Of a DNA stretch of 64,000 nucleotides, positions 56,333 through 64,000 are shown piece after piece. Position 1 is the stretch's first letter. Each line of letters begins with the position of its first letter. The stretch spans positions 4,216,001 through 4,280,000 of the forward strand of contig NZ_CP169217.1 of NCBI RefSeq assembly GCF_041897535.1, given 5' to 3'. Under the pieces are notes generated by a model. It did no database searches, was not told the origin of the DNA, and saw nothing but the letters and a program-made list of their open reading frames with translations. The translations under genes and the position numbers were made by a program. This stretch comes from Methylomicrobium lacus_A. GTDB lineage: Bacteria > Pseudomonadota > Gammaproteobacteria > Methylococcales > Methylomonadaceae.

Positions 56333-57700
56333 TTACGCAACTTGAGCCACAGTTTCACCCTCTTCGGCTTCGCTATGGGCAGATTTTGGGAAATATTTAT
56401 CGATCAGGTTTTGCTTCATCAACAGTTCCTTGGGATCGAAGCATTCAGAGAGAGTCAACCAGCAGAGGTCCAGCGCCTCGATAACCGGCAGTGAAACGTC
56501 GATATCCATGAATCTCTCCTTGAACAAACGGCCGAACTTGAGTAATTTTTCGTCGAAAGGTGAAAGTTCAAAGGCCATCGCCTGTTTTTTTTGCGCTTCC
56601 ACCGCGCCGGAGTAAAAGCGGATCATGGCATTCATAATCTGGCTGTGATCCTCGCGAGTGGCTTTGCCGACGACATGCTGTTTTAGTCTTGAGAGTGAGC
56701 CGAACGGATCTATGAAGCCATTATGCAGATAAAACTGTCCTTCGGTAATGTAACCAGTATTGTCCGGTACCGGATGAGTCACATCATCGCCGGGCATGGT
56801 TGTTACACTCAGTATGGTCACCGAACCTGCGCCCTTGAAGTCACAGGCTTTTTCATAACGCGAGGCGAGTTGAGTGTAAAGGTCTCCCATATACCCGCGT
56901 ACGGCGGGAATAAGTTCCTGCGCGACGCCCAGTTCTTTCATGGCATCGGCATAGGCAGTCATGTCGGTGAGCAGCACTAGTACCCGTTTTTTGCCCTCAA
57001 CCGCCATTTTTTCCGCAACGGCCAGAGCCATGTCAGGAACCAGCATGCGCTCAACCAGAGGATCAGAGGCCTGATTGACGAACATGACGGTGCGATGAAA
57101 AACACCATGGTTCTCGAAGGCGGTGCGAAAGAAATGATAGTCATCGAAAATGAGGCCCATGCCGCCGAACACCACCACATCAGCATTGGCCTGAAAGCCG
57201 ATACGAGCCAGCAGCTGGTTGAAGGGTTCGCCGGCAACGGAAAAGATGGGAATCTTCTGGCTTTCCACCAGGCAGTTGAAAAGATCGATCATGGGTACTT
57301 TGGTTTCGATCATTCGCGACGGCATTACCCGCATGACCGGATTAACCGTGGGGCCGCCCACTGGAATGCGCGGATCTGTCGGAAGTTCCGGTCCGCCGTC
57401 GATGGCTTCGCCGGAACCCCGGAAAATTCTGCCAAGAATGTTATCGGAGTAAACAACGTCAAGAGCGCGCCCGAGGAAAATGACTTTGGCGTCGGTAGAT
57501 AACCCTTTGCCACCGGCAAACACCTGCAAACTGACAATGTCCCGGTCGAGATTCACGACCTTGGCCAGAGACTGATCGCCGTCGATGTTTTCAATCATCG
57601 CGAGATCGCCAAAGGCAACGCCCAGCGCCCTCACACGTATCAAATCACCGACAATTTCGAGGAGACGGGTGTGGCGGACGAGATTATTAATTTGATTCAT
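56333..57700 (-). CDS. atpB: V/A-type ATPase regulatory subunit B
   Basis: 455 residues. It lacks a true P-loop, as usual for B: IFSVAGEPFNQLLARIGFQAN takes that place. SDNILGRIFRGSGEAIDGGPE, DMALAVAEKMAVEGKKRVLVLLTDMTAYADAMKE and VPDNTGYITEGQFYLHNGFIDPFGSLSRL are typical. It is the first gene of the operon B-D-I-K-E-DUF2764-A(-ppk2). The first 38 bases around its start recur as an inverted copy at the start of the DUF3300 gene. Confidence 0.95.
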   Translation of the reverse strand: MNQINNLVRHTRLLEIVGDLIRVRALGVAFGDLAMIENIDGDQSLAKVVNLDRDIVSLQVFAGGKGLSTDAKVIFLGRALDVVYSDNILGRIFRGSGEAIDGGPELPTDPRIPVGGPTVNPVMRVMPSRMIETKVPMIDLFNCLVESQKIPIFSVAGEPFNQLLARIGFQANADVVVFGGMGLIFDDYHFFRTAFENHGVFHRTVMFVNQASDPLVERMLVPDMALAVAEKMAVEGKKRVLVLLTDMTAYADAMKELGVAQELIPAVRGYMGDLYTQLASRYEKACDFKGAGSVTILSVTTMPGDDVTHPVPDNTGYITEGQFYLHNGFIDPFGSLSRLKQHVVGKATREDHSQIMNAMIRFYSGAVEAQKKQAMAFELSPFDEKLLKFGRLFKERFMDIDVSLPVIEALDLCWLTLSECFDPKELLMKQNLIDKYFPKSAHSEAEEGETVAQVA

Positions 57701-57727
57701 TACGAAAGCTCCATATGATCAACACCC
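57690..57727 (-). repeat. Left arm of 38-bp inverted repeat covering the atpB start
   Basis: On the minus strand it reads GGGTGTTGATCATATGGAGC and then TTTCGTAATGAATCAAAT, containing the GGAG ribosome site and the ATG of atpB. It is identical to 58293-58330 read on the plus strand. Partial similarity goes on for about 25 more bases into both genes. Confidence 0.93.
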
Positions 57728-57865
57728 AAGAAGCACGGAGTTCATATCACCGCTATGCGAGATGGTTGTCGCCTATCCCGAAAGGTCAGCGACGTCAGGA
57801 CTACTCTCTGTTGGTCAGAATGACGGATTAGCTAGGGGCATTCTATTCCTGTGAAAACAGGCTGT

Positions 57866-57886
57866 GCTATTGGACTTTAGTCCAAG
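57866..57886 (-). promoter_or_regulatory. Operator-like palindrome, copy 1
   Basis: GCTAT followed by the palindrome TTGGACTTTAGTCCAA (57870-57885) and G. On the opposite strand it is the same as the site at 58052-58072 in 20 of 21 positions. Candidate binding site for a dimeric regulator upstream of atpB. Confidence 0.55.
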
Positions 57887-58051
57887 GCTTGATTCTATAT
57901 TGCGATTCTTTTGTGAATAAATTGCATCAAACAGATAATCAGGCGAGCCAAATCATCAAGTGAGAGCGTCTTGTAGCACATCGATGGCTTTCGCTGGCCA
58001 TAACCTAGATGATGACGACGCGTAAAGGGCATTCACGCAAGACCGGCTGAC

Positions 58052-58072
58052 CTTGGACCAAAGTCCAATAGC
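58052..58072 (+). promoter_or_regulatory. Operator-like palindrome, copy 2
   Basis: C, then TTGGACCAAAGTCCAA (58053-58068), then TAGC. It is the inverted partner of the site at 57866-57886, with one difference. It is about 250 bases upstream of the DUF3300 start. Confidence 0.55.
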
Positions 58073-58160
58073 GCTACCAACTGGCACAGGAATATAGTGA
58101 TGGCTTGTCATCTTCAGATTAACTTATCCATCTTCTGACAAACGGAGCACAACGCTAAGT

Positions 58161-58266
58161 AAGCTCTGAACAAGTTGATTCCATTCATGGTTCGATAAGC
58201 TCACCACGACCGGAATCAATAATTTACCGTTCGTCCTGAGCCTGTCGAAGGACTTATTCAGAGCTT
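58161..58266. repeat. 106-bp MITE-like element
   Basis: Terminal inverted repeats AAGCTCTGAACAAGT (58161-58175) and ACTTATTCAGAGCTT (58252-58266), one mismatch in 15. Inside lies a second inverted pair, GTTCGATAAGCTCACCACGAC and CGTTCGTCCTGAGCCTGTCGA, around a short centre. This internal sequence type is a common dispersed repeat in proteobacterial genomes. It has no coding capacity. Confidence 0.7.
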
Positions 58267-58292
58267 CCCTAAGTAGTCTCTGTTTGCCGTCC

Positions 58293-58330
58293 GGGTGTTG
58301 ATCATATGGAGCTTTCGTAATGAATCAAAT
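58293..58330 (+). repeat. Right arm of 38-bp inverted repeat covering the DUF3300 start
   Basis: Identical to the complement of 57690-57727. It includes GGAG and the ATG at 58320, so the first residues MNQMNN of the DUF3300 protein echo MNQINN of the ATPase B subunit. Confidence 0.93.
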
Positions 58331-60299
58331 GAATAATTCTGGTCGCTACACCCTTCAAGTTCGCGCCAAGGGCAGGCCCTTCGGTGAATTGACCCTCTTT
58401 GGCCGCATGGCGCTGCTGATTTTCGCGATGCATGCGGTGGGATGCGGCGATAAGGACAAAGAGAAAGCCCAGACACCACCAGTCACCTCGGCGCCTCAGC
58501 CCCCGCAACCGACACCTGCAACGCCGCCAGTCCCGAAGCCGGAAGCCAAACCCTTGACCAGTCTCGAATCGCTGGTGGCGCCGATAGCGCTTTATCCCGA
58601 CCCGTTGTTGGCCGAAGTGCTGGTGGCTGCGACTTACCCTCTGGAAGTGGTACAGGCGGCCCGCTGGCTGGAAACCAAACCGGATCTTGCGACCGTGCGT
58701 ACCAAAAACTGGGACGCCAGCGTCAGCCGTTTGACGGCGGTTCCCGACGTGATTGCGATGATGGATCAACACCTGGATTGGACTACTCAACTGGGTGATG
58801 CTTTTCTATCTGATCCATCGCAATTGATGGATGCAGTCCAGACATTACGTAGGCGCGCGACCGATGCCGGATTTTTGAAGGCTTCCGATTTGCAGAAAGT
58901 CGAAACGAAGACGGTGTCGGTACAGGAGCCCGGGCAAGAGGCAGCGCAAACAGAAGGAGTCAAAGCGACACCGGCCGTATTAACCAAGGAAGTGATTTAC
59001 ATAGAGCCTGCCAAAGCCGATACGATATCGGTTCCAAGCTACAACCCCGAGGTTGTCTATTCGGCGCCGATGGCACCTCCGCCGGCAAGTCCAACTTATT
59101 CTGCAGCGCCCGCGGCCAGTTATTATCCGACTTATTATGCTCCACCTGCGACGACTACGACGACGACCTCGTCCGGTACGGATCAGTGGATGTCGTTCGG
59201 GGCCGGCGCGGTCGTCGGCGGATTGCTGACCTGGGGCATCATGGAATGGGCCGACGATGATGACTGGGATGATTACCATGTCGGACATTATTATGGCGAC
59301 TCTGTATGTCACGGGGGTAATTGCTGGTCCGGAGGAGGGGGGGGCTATTACGGCGGCAATGCAAACATTAATCGCGGCAATGTCAATGTGGATCGGGACG
59401 TAAATTTTTCCGGCAATGAAATCAATTTTAATCGAGACGGCACTTTCAATCAGGATCAACTCCCGGCCATGAAGGACCGGGCAGGGGGGCGCTGGCAGCC
59501 GGATGCGCGCCATCGCCGGGGGCAGGCTTTTCCGCCTAAAGCCCAGCAACGCATGGGGCGTGCTGAGTCACCGGCCTTAGCCGGGAATCGGCTCAGCGGC
59601 GCACAAAACCTGCCTGCCGACATGCGAGGCTTCGGTCAGGCGGGGGGGGCGGGTCGTGCTGCACCGGCTCGGCTTTCTAGTGCCGATGTCCAGCAGCGCC
59701 TGGCTGGCAAATCGGGCAGGGAAACACGCCCGGGTATGGCCGAAAGCCGTGGCCGGCCTATGCAGGGCAGCCGTGAAAACGCCCTGGAAGGCTTGCGGTC
59801 GTCGGGTCAAAGGAGCAACTTCGAAAGCCAGCGTGGCGCCTCAAGTCTGGGTGCCCGGCAACAGGGAATAGGCCAAGCGCGTGCAAAAGACCGCGCAGGC
59901 ACCACTCCGCGCCGAACCGGAAACGTCGCCGATGCAAGCCAAAGGCGATCACAGCAGGCCGTTCAAAGACCAGGTCAGCAACAGCAGTTGGCCAGACAAC
60001 GCAATGAGCAGGCGCAGCGCCAACAGGCACAGCGCCGGCAAGAAACGTCGCGCCCGAGTGCCTTTGATAGTGCCCGGGATGGCGGCCGCTCCAGCGCTTA
60101 CAGTAACCGTGGCAGCGCCAGTTTTGCGCGTACCCAACAACCGGCCAGGCAAATGCCATCACGCGCCCAGCCCGCCAGACAAAGTTCGTCATATGGCGGA
60201 CAACGTCCGGCGAGCCGAGGCAGCGCTGGCGGTGCGAGCAGAGGTGGGGGGGGCGCGAGCAGAGGCGGTGGTGGCGGAAGAAGTCGTGGCGGTCGTTGA
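58320..60299 (+). CDS. DUF3300 protein with long low-complexity C-terminal region
   Basis: 659 residues. The lipobox-like MALLIFAMHAVGCGDKD suggests that the ancestral start was Met30 (near 58407). The 29 residues before it include the sequence shared with atpB. Residues 75-250 are the DUF3300 domain (LTSLESLVAPIALYPDPLLAEVLVAATYPLEVVQAARWLE, SVPSYNPEVVYS). A membrane-like GAGAVVGGLLTWGIMEWADDD follows, then a Gly/Asn-rich part and a long region of Arg, Gln, Ser and Gly (residues 400-659) ending in SRGGGGASRGGGGGRSRGGR. Usually found beside DUF2950, as here. An envelope role is likely; the molecular function is unknown. Confidence 0.87.
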   Translation: MNQMNNSGRYTLQVRAKGRPFGELTLFGRMALLIFAMHAVGCGDKDKEKAQTPPVTSAPQPPQPTPATPPVPKPEAKPLTSLESLVAPIALYPDPLLAEVLVAATYPLEVVQAARWLETKPDLATVRTKNWDASVSRLTAVPDVIAMMDQHLDWTTQLGDAFLSDPSQLMDAVQTLRRRATDAGFLKASDLQKVETKTVSVQEPGQEAAQTEGVKATPAVLTKEVIYIEPAKADTISVPSYNPEVVYSAPMAPPPASPTYSAAPAASYYPTYYAPPATTTTTTSSGTDQWMSFGAGAVVGGLLTWGIMEWADDDDWDDYHVGHYYGDSVCHGGNCWSGGGGGYYGGNANINRGNVNVDRDVNFSGNEINFNRDGTFNQDQLPAMKDRAGGRWQPDARHRRGQAFPPKAQQRMGRAESPALAGNRLSGAQNLPADMRGFGQAGGAGRAAPARLSSADVQQRLAGKSGRETRPGMAESRGRPMQGSRENALEGLRSSGQRSNFESQRGASSLGARQQGIGQARAKDRAGTTPRRTGNVADASQRRSQQAVQRPGQQQQLARQRNEQAQRQQAQRRQETSRPSAFDSARDGGRSSAYSNRGSASFARTQQPARQMPSRAQPARQSSSYGGQRPASRGSAGGASRGGGGASRGGGGGRSRGGR

Positions 60300-60420
60300 T
60301 GAGAGGGTACAAGAGCATGAAATCACTTGATTTGTCCTTGGCAAGAAGGGGATTTCACTTCCCTTTTTCCCGCTTCCCGGTTTCAGATAGTTTGAACTTT
60401 ATTTAGGCGAGGTTTCCATC

Positions 60421-61383
60421 ATGATGTCCAATAAATTCCGTTATGCCTTTTCGATGGTCATTTTTATAACGTTGGTTGCTTCGCGCTCCCTTTCAGCTGC
60501 ACCGGAAGCCGAATCGGCGGACAAGGGCCAAGGCTTTGCGTCGCCTGAAGAGGCATCAAAGGCACTGGTCGATGCCGCACGTGACTATGACAAAAACAAA
60601 ATCGCGGTACTTTTTGGAAGCCAAAATGCGCAAATTTTTTCATCCGGTGACGACGTGGAAGATGCGAACAATCGCGCGGACTTTCTGAAAATGGCGGAAG
60701 AGAAATCTTCAGTCGAAAATCAGGCAGCAGATAAGGCTATCCTGCATTTCGGAAAGAATGACTGGTCATTTCCCGTTCCTGTCGTGAATAACGGAGGCCA
60801 ATGGCGATTCGATGCCGCACAAGGCAAACAGGAAATCCTGAATCGCAGAATTGGACGCAATGAGCTTAATACGCTGGGCGCGATGAGAGCTTATGTGGAG
60901 GCGCAAAACGAATATGCGTCGATCGATCGGGACGGCGACGAAGTGAGCGAATTCGCGACCAAGATACGCAGTGAGCCAGGCAAATTCGATGGTTTGTATT
61001 GGGAAACGGCGCCCGACCAGCCCGAGAGCCCTCTGGGCCCCCTCTTTGCGGAAGCCAAAGTCGAAGGTTACAAGGTTAAGGGCAGTGCCGAGTCGGCGAC
61101 GCCTTTTCACGGCTATTTATACAAGATTCTTACCCGTCAGGGCAGCAATGTTCCCGGCGGAAAATACGACTACATCATCAACGGCAATATGATCGCAGGC
61201 TTTGCCCTGGTCGCGTTTCCTGCCGTCTATGGTTCATCCGGCATCATGACGTTTGTGGTCAATCATCGGGGAAAGATATACCAGAAAAATCTGGGACCGA
61301 AGACCACCGAATTGGTTGCGGCGATGAAAGCCTTTGACCCGGATGCTTCATGGGAAGCGGTGGATGAGAATCCCGGCCAGTGA
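60421..61383 (+). CDS. DUF2950 exported protein
   Basis: 320 residues with a signal peptide (FSMVIFITLVASRSLSA). The DUF2950 family pattern is clear: FASPEEASKALVDAARDYDKNKI, WSFPVPVVNNGGQWRFDAAQGKQEILNRRIGRNELNT, YASIDRDGDEV.EFA, LYWETAPDQPESPLGPL, PFHGYLYKILTRQGSNVPGG and FVVNHRGKIYQKNLG. It follows the DUF3300 gene, a pairing seen in many proteobacteria. The function is not known. Confidence 0.92.
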   Translation: MMSNKFRYAFSMVIFITLVASRSLSAAPEAESADKGQGFASPEEASKALVDAARDYDKNKIAVLFGSQNAQIFSSGDDVEDANNRADFLKMAEEKSSVENQAADKAILHFGKNDWSFPVPVVNNGGQWRFDAAQGKQEILNRRIGRNELNTLGAMRAYVEAQNEYASIDRDGDEVSEFATKIRSEPGKFDGLYWETAPDQPESPLGPLFAEAKVEGYKVKGSAESATPFHGYLYKILTRQGSNVPGGKYDYIINGNMIAGFALVAFPAVYGSSGIMTFVVNHRGKIYQKNLGPKTTELVAAMKAFDPDASWEAVDENPGQ

Positions 61384-61439
61384 ACCTTTGGCTTAATCAG
61401 TCGGATTAAGCCCACTTTATCCATCACAAGGACCCTGAG

Positions 61440-62525
61440 ATGAAACGTTTCCGTCTGCTAAAACAAACGCGCCAGAGCACCGAGTATTCCTGTGGCGCCT
61501 CGTCTCTTCAGGCCGTATTGAGCTATTGGGGCAAGGATCTGGATGAAGAAGATCTGATCACATTGCTTCATACCACGCCGGAAACCGGCACCTATCCCGA
61601 TGACATTGTGCGGGTAGCCCTGATGCTGGGGTTCAAAGCCGAGGTTAAGGAAAACCTGACCCTCGATGAGGTTGAAGAAGCCACCGCGCAGGGCATTCCG
61701 GTCATCGTGTTGAGCCAGGCCTGGCGAAGCCGGCAGGATTCGGCCGCTTCAGTCGAAGAGGATTGGCAAAACGGTCACTATGTGGTGGTTCTCGCGGTCG
61801 ACAAGGATTATGTCTATTATGAAGATCCCTATGTGCGGATGGGAAAAGGCTTCATGCCCAGGGAAACATTCGCTCGACATTGGCATCATGTGATGGGTGG
61901 AGACCTTCAGAAGGGGCCGAAATTGATACACCTTGGGATTTTTATTCGCGGTGAAAGGCCGGCCCAGCCCCAACGCTTCAAGGAGGTGGAATTGGCCAAG
62001 CTGGATTTCGGTAAGATGGGGTCCATGAATCTGTTGGTGACCCAATTTCAGGGCGCCCTTTTGCCCTATGATTTTGTGAATGAGATAAAGGGACTCTGGG
62101 AGACCGGCGTTCTGAGGCCCGATGTCTTCTTTTTTCTGAGAAAGGACAAGGAGGGTAGAATCTCCGCAATAGAGGGTGGGCGCCTTCAGGATGAAGAGAA
62201 TGTAGTGGAAATCAATGCATTGATCGCCGCGATCGCAGGCCAAAGCGCCGCCGTTTCCGAGGCTCCCCCAGCCAAGGCGGAGTCCGCTGCCCAGGCTGCA
62301 AGGGAAGGGGACTTCGGTCTGGGCGCCACGGATATTCAAAAAATTGCCGGTAAACTCCCTCCAGACCACTCCGCGGTAATCGTGCTCTTTGAAAACGTTT
62401 GGGAGAAAACTTTCAAGGAGACTGCCGGGAAGTACCATGGCTCCGTCACTCATCAGCGGATCATTCCTTCCGATGCTCTTGCCAGGCTTGTGCAGGGACA
62501 GGCCGAAACCGGACGGCTCGCTTGA
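61440..62525 (+). CDS. C39-like papain-fold peptidase protein with C-terminal DUF1269/6325-like domain
   Basis: 361 residues, no signal sequence. Residues 1-170 resemble the C39 peptidase domain that processes double-glycine leaders: QSTEYSCGASSLQAVLSYWG with the catalytic Cys, NGHYVVVLAVD with the His and YYEDPYV with the Asp. All three catalytic residues seem present. Residues 185-340 (MNLLVTQFQGALLPYDFVNEIKGLWETGVLRPDVFFFLRKDKEG) look like a DUF1269/DUF6325-type domain. No ABC transporter or precursor peptide gene is beside it. The CPA1 antiporter follows 10 bases on. Confidence 0.78.
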   Translation: MKRFRLLKQTRQSTEYSCGASSLQAVLSYWGKDLDEEDLITLLHTTPETGTYPDDIVRVALMLGFKAEVKENLTLDEVEEATAQGIPVIVLSQAWRSRQDSAASVEEDWQNGHYVVVLAVDKDYVYYEDPYVRMGKGFMPRETFARHWHHVMGGDLQKGPKLIHLGIFIRGERPAQPQRFKEVELAKLDFGKMGSMNLLVTQFQGALLPYDFVNEIKGLWETGVLRPDVFFFLRKDKEGRISAIEGGRLQDEENVVEINALIAAIAGQSAAVSEAPPAKAESAAQAAREGDFGLGATDIQKIAGKLPPDHSAVIVLFENVWEKTFKETAGKYHGSVTHQRIIPSDALARLVQGQAETGRLA

Positions 62526-62535
62526 AGGAGGGGCT

Positions 62536-63798
62536 ATGGATACTTTTACCGCGATCGCTTTCCTGTTCGGCATTGCCGCGGTCCTGAGTTTTATCAACGA
62601 CCGTTATCTGCATTTACAGCATGACATTGGGCTGTTGTTATTGGCTGGCCTGACCACCGCGGGACTACGAGTCTTGGAGTACTTCGTTCCTTCCGGCGCT
62701 ATCGGCTTTTTGCAGCAACTCACGCAATCATTCAATTTGAACGACACTTTGCTGAAAGGTGTTCTCTGTTTTTTGTTGTTTCGCGGGAGCGTGCGCGTCA
62801 GTTGGCCGACGCTGCACGAACAACGCTGGTTGGTGCTTTGGTTGGCGTTCGCCGGCACCTCGATGGCGTGCTTTCTCACCGGTGGAATGGCCTATGGTGG
62901 CCTTTCCGCTTTCGGCATCGGCGTCACCCTGCCCCAGGCGATGCTGTTCGGCGCGCTGATTGCCGCTACCGATCCGATAGCGTCGCTGGCGATTCTTTCC
63001 AAAATCGGCTTGCCCAAGAATTTGGAGACAGTTGTCGACGGCGAATCCTTATTGAATGATGGCGTCGCGGTCGTGCTGTTCACCATTTTCGCCGGTTCGG
63101 CAATCAGCGGCAGCGAGGCCAGCCTTGCCGAAGCCGGTTCTATTTTCGTGCGCGAGGTATTAGGCGGCGCCGCTATGGGGATTGCCAGCTGGCTGGTTAT
63201 TCATTATCTGATATCCCATTCGAGCACATACTGCACCGGATTGCTTGTTTCTTTGGGGGCCGTGGCATCGATGTATTCCGCCGCCCAGCAGTTTCATATC
63301 TCGGGACCGATTGCCACGGTCGTGGCCGGTTTACTGACCGGAAACATCACCGGGCCGCGAATCAGCGATGCCATGCGTGCGCCTCTGGGTACCTTCTGGT
63401 CGGGGCTGGACGAGGTGCTGAACGCTCTGCTATTTGTATTCGTCGGCTTCCACGTGGTTCTGATCAATCCGCTGCAAAATGCAATTCCCGGTGTGCCGGG
63501 GTTAATAGCGATCGCCGCCGTGCTTCTTGCACGCGCCTTGAGCGTGTCGTCCATCGTCGCGGGTCTTGATAAAACGGCTGTAATCCGTGCCGATTGCTTA
63601 GGACTGACCCAGCTTCTGACATGGAGCGGCCTGCGTGGCGGGCTGTCGTTGGCGCTCGCCGTGTCGCTGCCCGACAGCGGCTGGAAGCCGTTGATCCTGA
63701 ATATGACTTTTGCCGTCGTCGTATTTTCGATCATCGTTCAAGGCCTGACTATCCGGCGGTTATTCACCAAGGATAAGCTGGCCGCTTTGTTACGCTGA
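62536..63798 (+). CDS. CPA1-family Na+/H+ antiporter
   Basis: 420 residues from the ATG at 62536, behind GAAGGAGG. Earlier in-frame starts lie in the preceding gene. About 12 membrane helices. The ion-binding motif LIAATDPIASLAILSKIGLP, then VDGESLLNDGVAVVLFTIF, and GPIATVVAGLLTGN and TWSGLRGGLSLALAVSLP identify the NhaP/NhaK type. It exchanges Na+ (or K+) for H+. It is the second Na+/H+ antiporter in this window beside nhaD. Confidence 0.93.
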   Translation: MDTFTAIAFLFGIAAVLSFINDRYLHLQHDIGLLLLAGLTTAGLRVLEYFVPSGAIGFLQQLTQSFNLNDTLLKGVLCFLLFRGSVRVSWPTLHEQRWLVLWLAFAGTSMACFLTGGMAYGGLSAFGIGVTLPQAMLFGALIAATDPIASLAILSKIGLPKNLETVVDGESLLNDGVAVVLFTIFAGSAISGSEASLAEAGSIFVREVLGGAAMGIASWLVIHYLISHSSTYCTGLLVSLGAVASMYSAAQQFHISGPIATVVAGLLTGNITGPRISDAMRAPLGTFWSGLDEVLNALLFVFVGFHVVLINPLQNAIPGVPGLIAIAAVLLARALSVSSIVAGLDKTAVIRADCLGLTQLLTWSGLRGGLSLALAVSLPDSGWKPLILNMTFAVVVFSIIVQGLTIRRLFTKDKLAALLR

Positions 63799-63865
63799 AC
63801 ACGTCTGGATCTTGACAACGGCCAGTAAAAATAATGACAGCTTCATCGGGTAAAAGAGATTAATT

Positions 63866-64000
63866 ATGGTATGGACCAACATGTTAACAAAAACTGCCGG
63901 GTGCAAAGCGCTGCCTTCACCGTCAATTTTTCTAATGCTTGTCATTGCGCTGCTGTCCTGCGGCTGCAACCGGACTCAGCAGCAGCCGGCCGCACAGGCG
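63866..64000 (+). CDS. N-terminal start of a lipoprotein, cut by the window end
   Basis: 45 codons from ATG 63866 (Met at 63871 is out of this frame). The hydrophobic stretch SIFLMLVIALLSCGCNRT has a lipobox LLSC, followed by QQQPAAQA. Such a start is typical of periplasmic adaptor proteins of RND efflux pumps, but too little is visible to assign a family. Confidence 0.6.
   Translation, partial: MVWTNMLTKTAGCKALPSPSIFLMLVIALLSCGCNRTQQQPAAQA

Larger units (their letters stand above)
57728..58292. other. Divergent promoter region between V-ATPase and DUF3300 operons
   Basis: 565 bases without a gene. It contains two near-identical palindromes in inverted orientation and a MITE-like element (both listed), bounded by the 38-bp inverted repeat that carries the two start codons. 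Promoters for both operons must lie here, but no clear -35/-10 pair stands out. Confidence 0.7.

Overview
The window reads as a chromosomal segment of a gammaproteobacterium. Support comes from sdhE directly after sdhCDAB, a soxXYZA cluster, kup/nhaD ion transporters and overall protein style. Several proteins resemble those of methane-oxidising Methylococcales, but that lineage call is inference. Genes are dense and many neighbours overlap by the 4-base ATGA pattern, so most of the window is read as operons.

Layout. 1-1.5 kb: the 3' part of a PhoD-like phosphatase gene and two identical tRNA-Phe genes. 1.6-5.5 kb: a complex II operon, sdhAF4-like then sdhC-D-A-B-E. 5.6-8.3 kb: an amino acid permease whose stop codon is the target site of an intact IS5-family insertion sequence. 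8.3-14 kb (minus strand): a short KdpD-like kinase, KdpE, Kup K+ transporter and NhaD Na+/H+ antiporter, a cation-homeostasis operon. 14.5-16.6 kb: groES-groEL. 16.9-21.2 kb: a membrane-anchored periplasmic protein, an acyltransferase/hydrolase fusion and an L,D-transpeptidase. 21.3-25.9 kb (minus strand): the overlapping operon thiD-thiE-soxX-soxY-soxZ-soxA-moeA.

26-34.3 kb is the accessory region. It holds a type I restriction-modification locus (hsdM, hsdS, fic, hsdR) in which hsdM has a nonsense codon and hsdS and hsdR have frameshifts, while the Fic gene between them is intact. The three hsd genes also carry GC-rich palindromic elements (CCCTCACCCC plus a GGGAGAGGGG hairpin). Two of these lie as inverted repeats around a DUF559 endonuclease-like domain inserted in frame in hsdM. 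A structured RNA resembling the HEARO/omega-RNA class follows at about 34.5 kb.

34.8-43.2 kb: small envelope proteins and lipoproteins, then an unusual pair (PhoU-like helical protein plus a pyruvate phosphate dikinase lacking its PEP domain), a DUF2252 protein and an exported beta-carbonic anhydrase. 43.3-46.3 kb (minus): a multi-PAS histidine kinase whose membrane domain keeps the ethylene-binding residues of plant ETR1. 46.7-50.3 kb: a small periplasmic protein, a SulP transporter and a PPK2 polyphosphate kinase. 50.3-57.7 kb (minus): a complete V/A-type ATPase operon in the order B-D-I-K-E-DUF2764-A, a circular permutation of the order known in chlamydia-type operons. A 38-bp inverted repeat makes the translation-start region of its first gene the same as that of the divergent DUF3300 gene. 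58.3-64 kb: DUF3300, DUF2950, a C39-like papain-fold protein, a CPA1 Na+/H+ antiporter and the start of a lipoprotein gene.

The recurring theme outside housekeeping genes is ion, phosphate and envelope physiology: Kup/NhaD/KdpDE, V-ATPase, polyphosphate kinase, a PhoU-like protein, a CPA1 antiporter, carbonic anhydrase and SulP.
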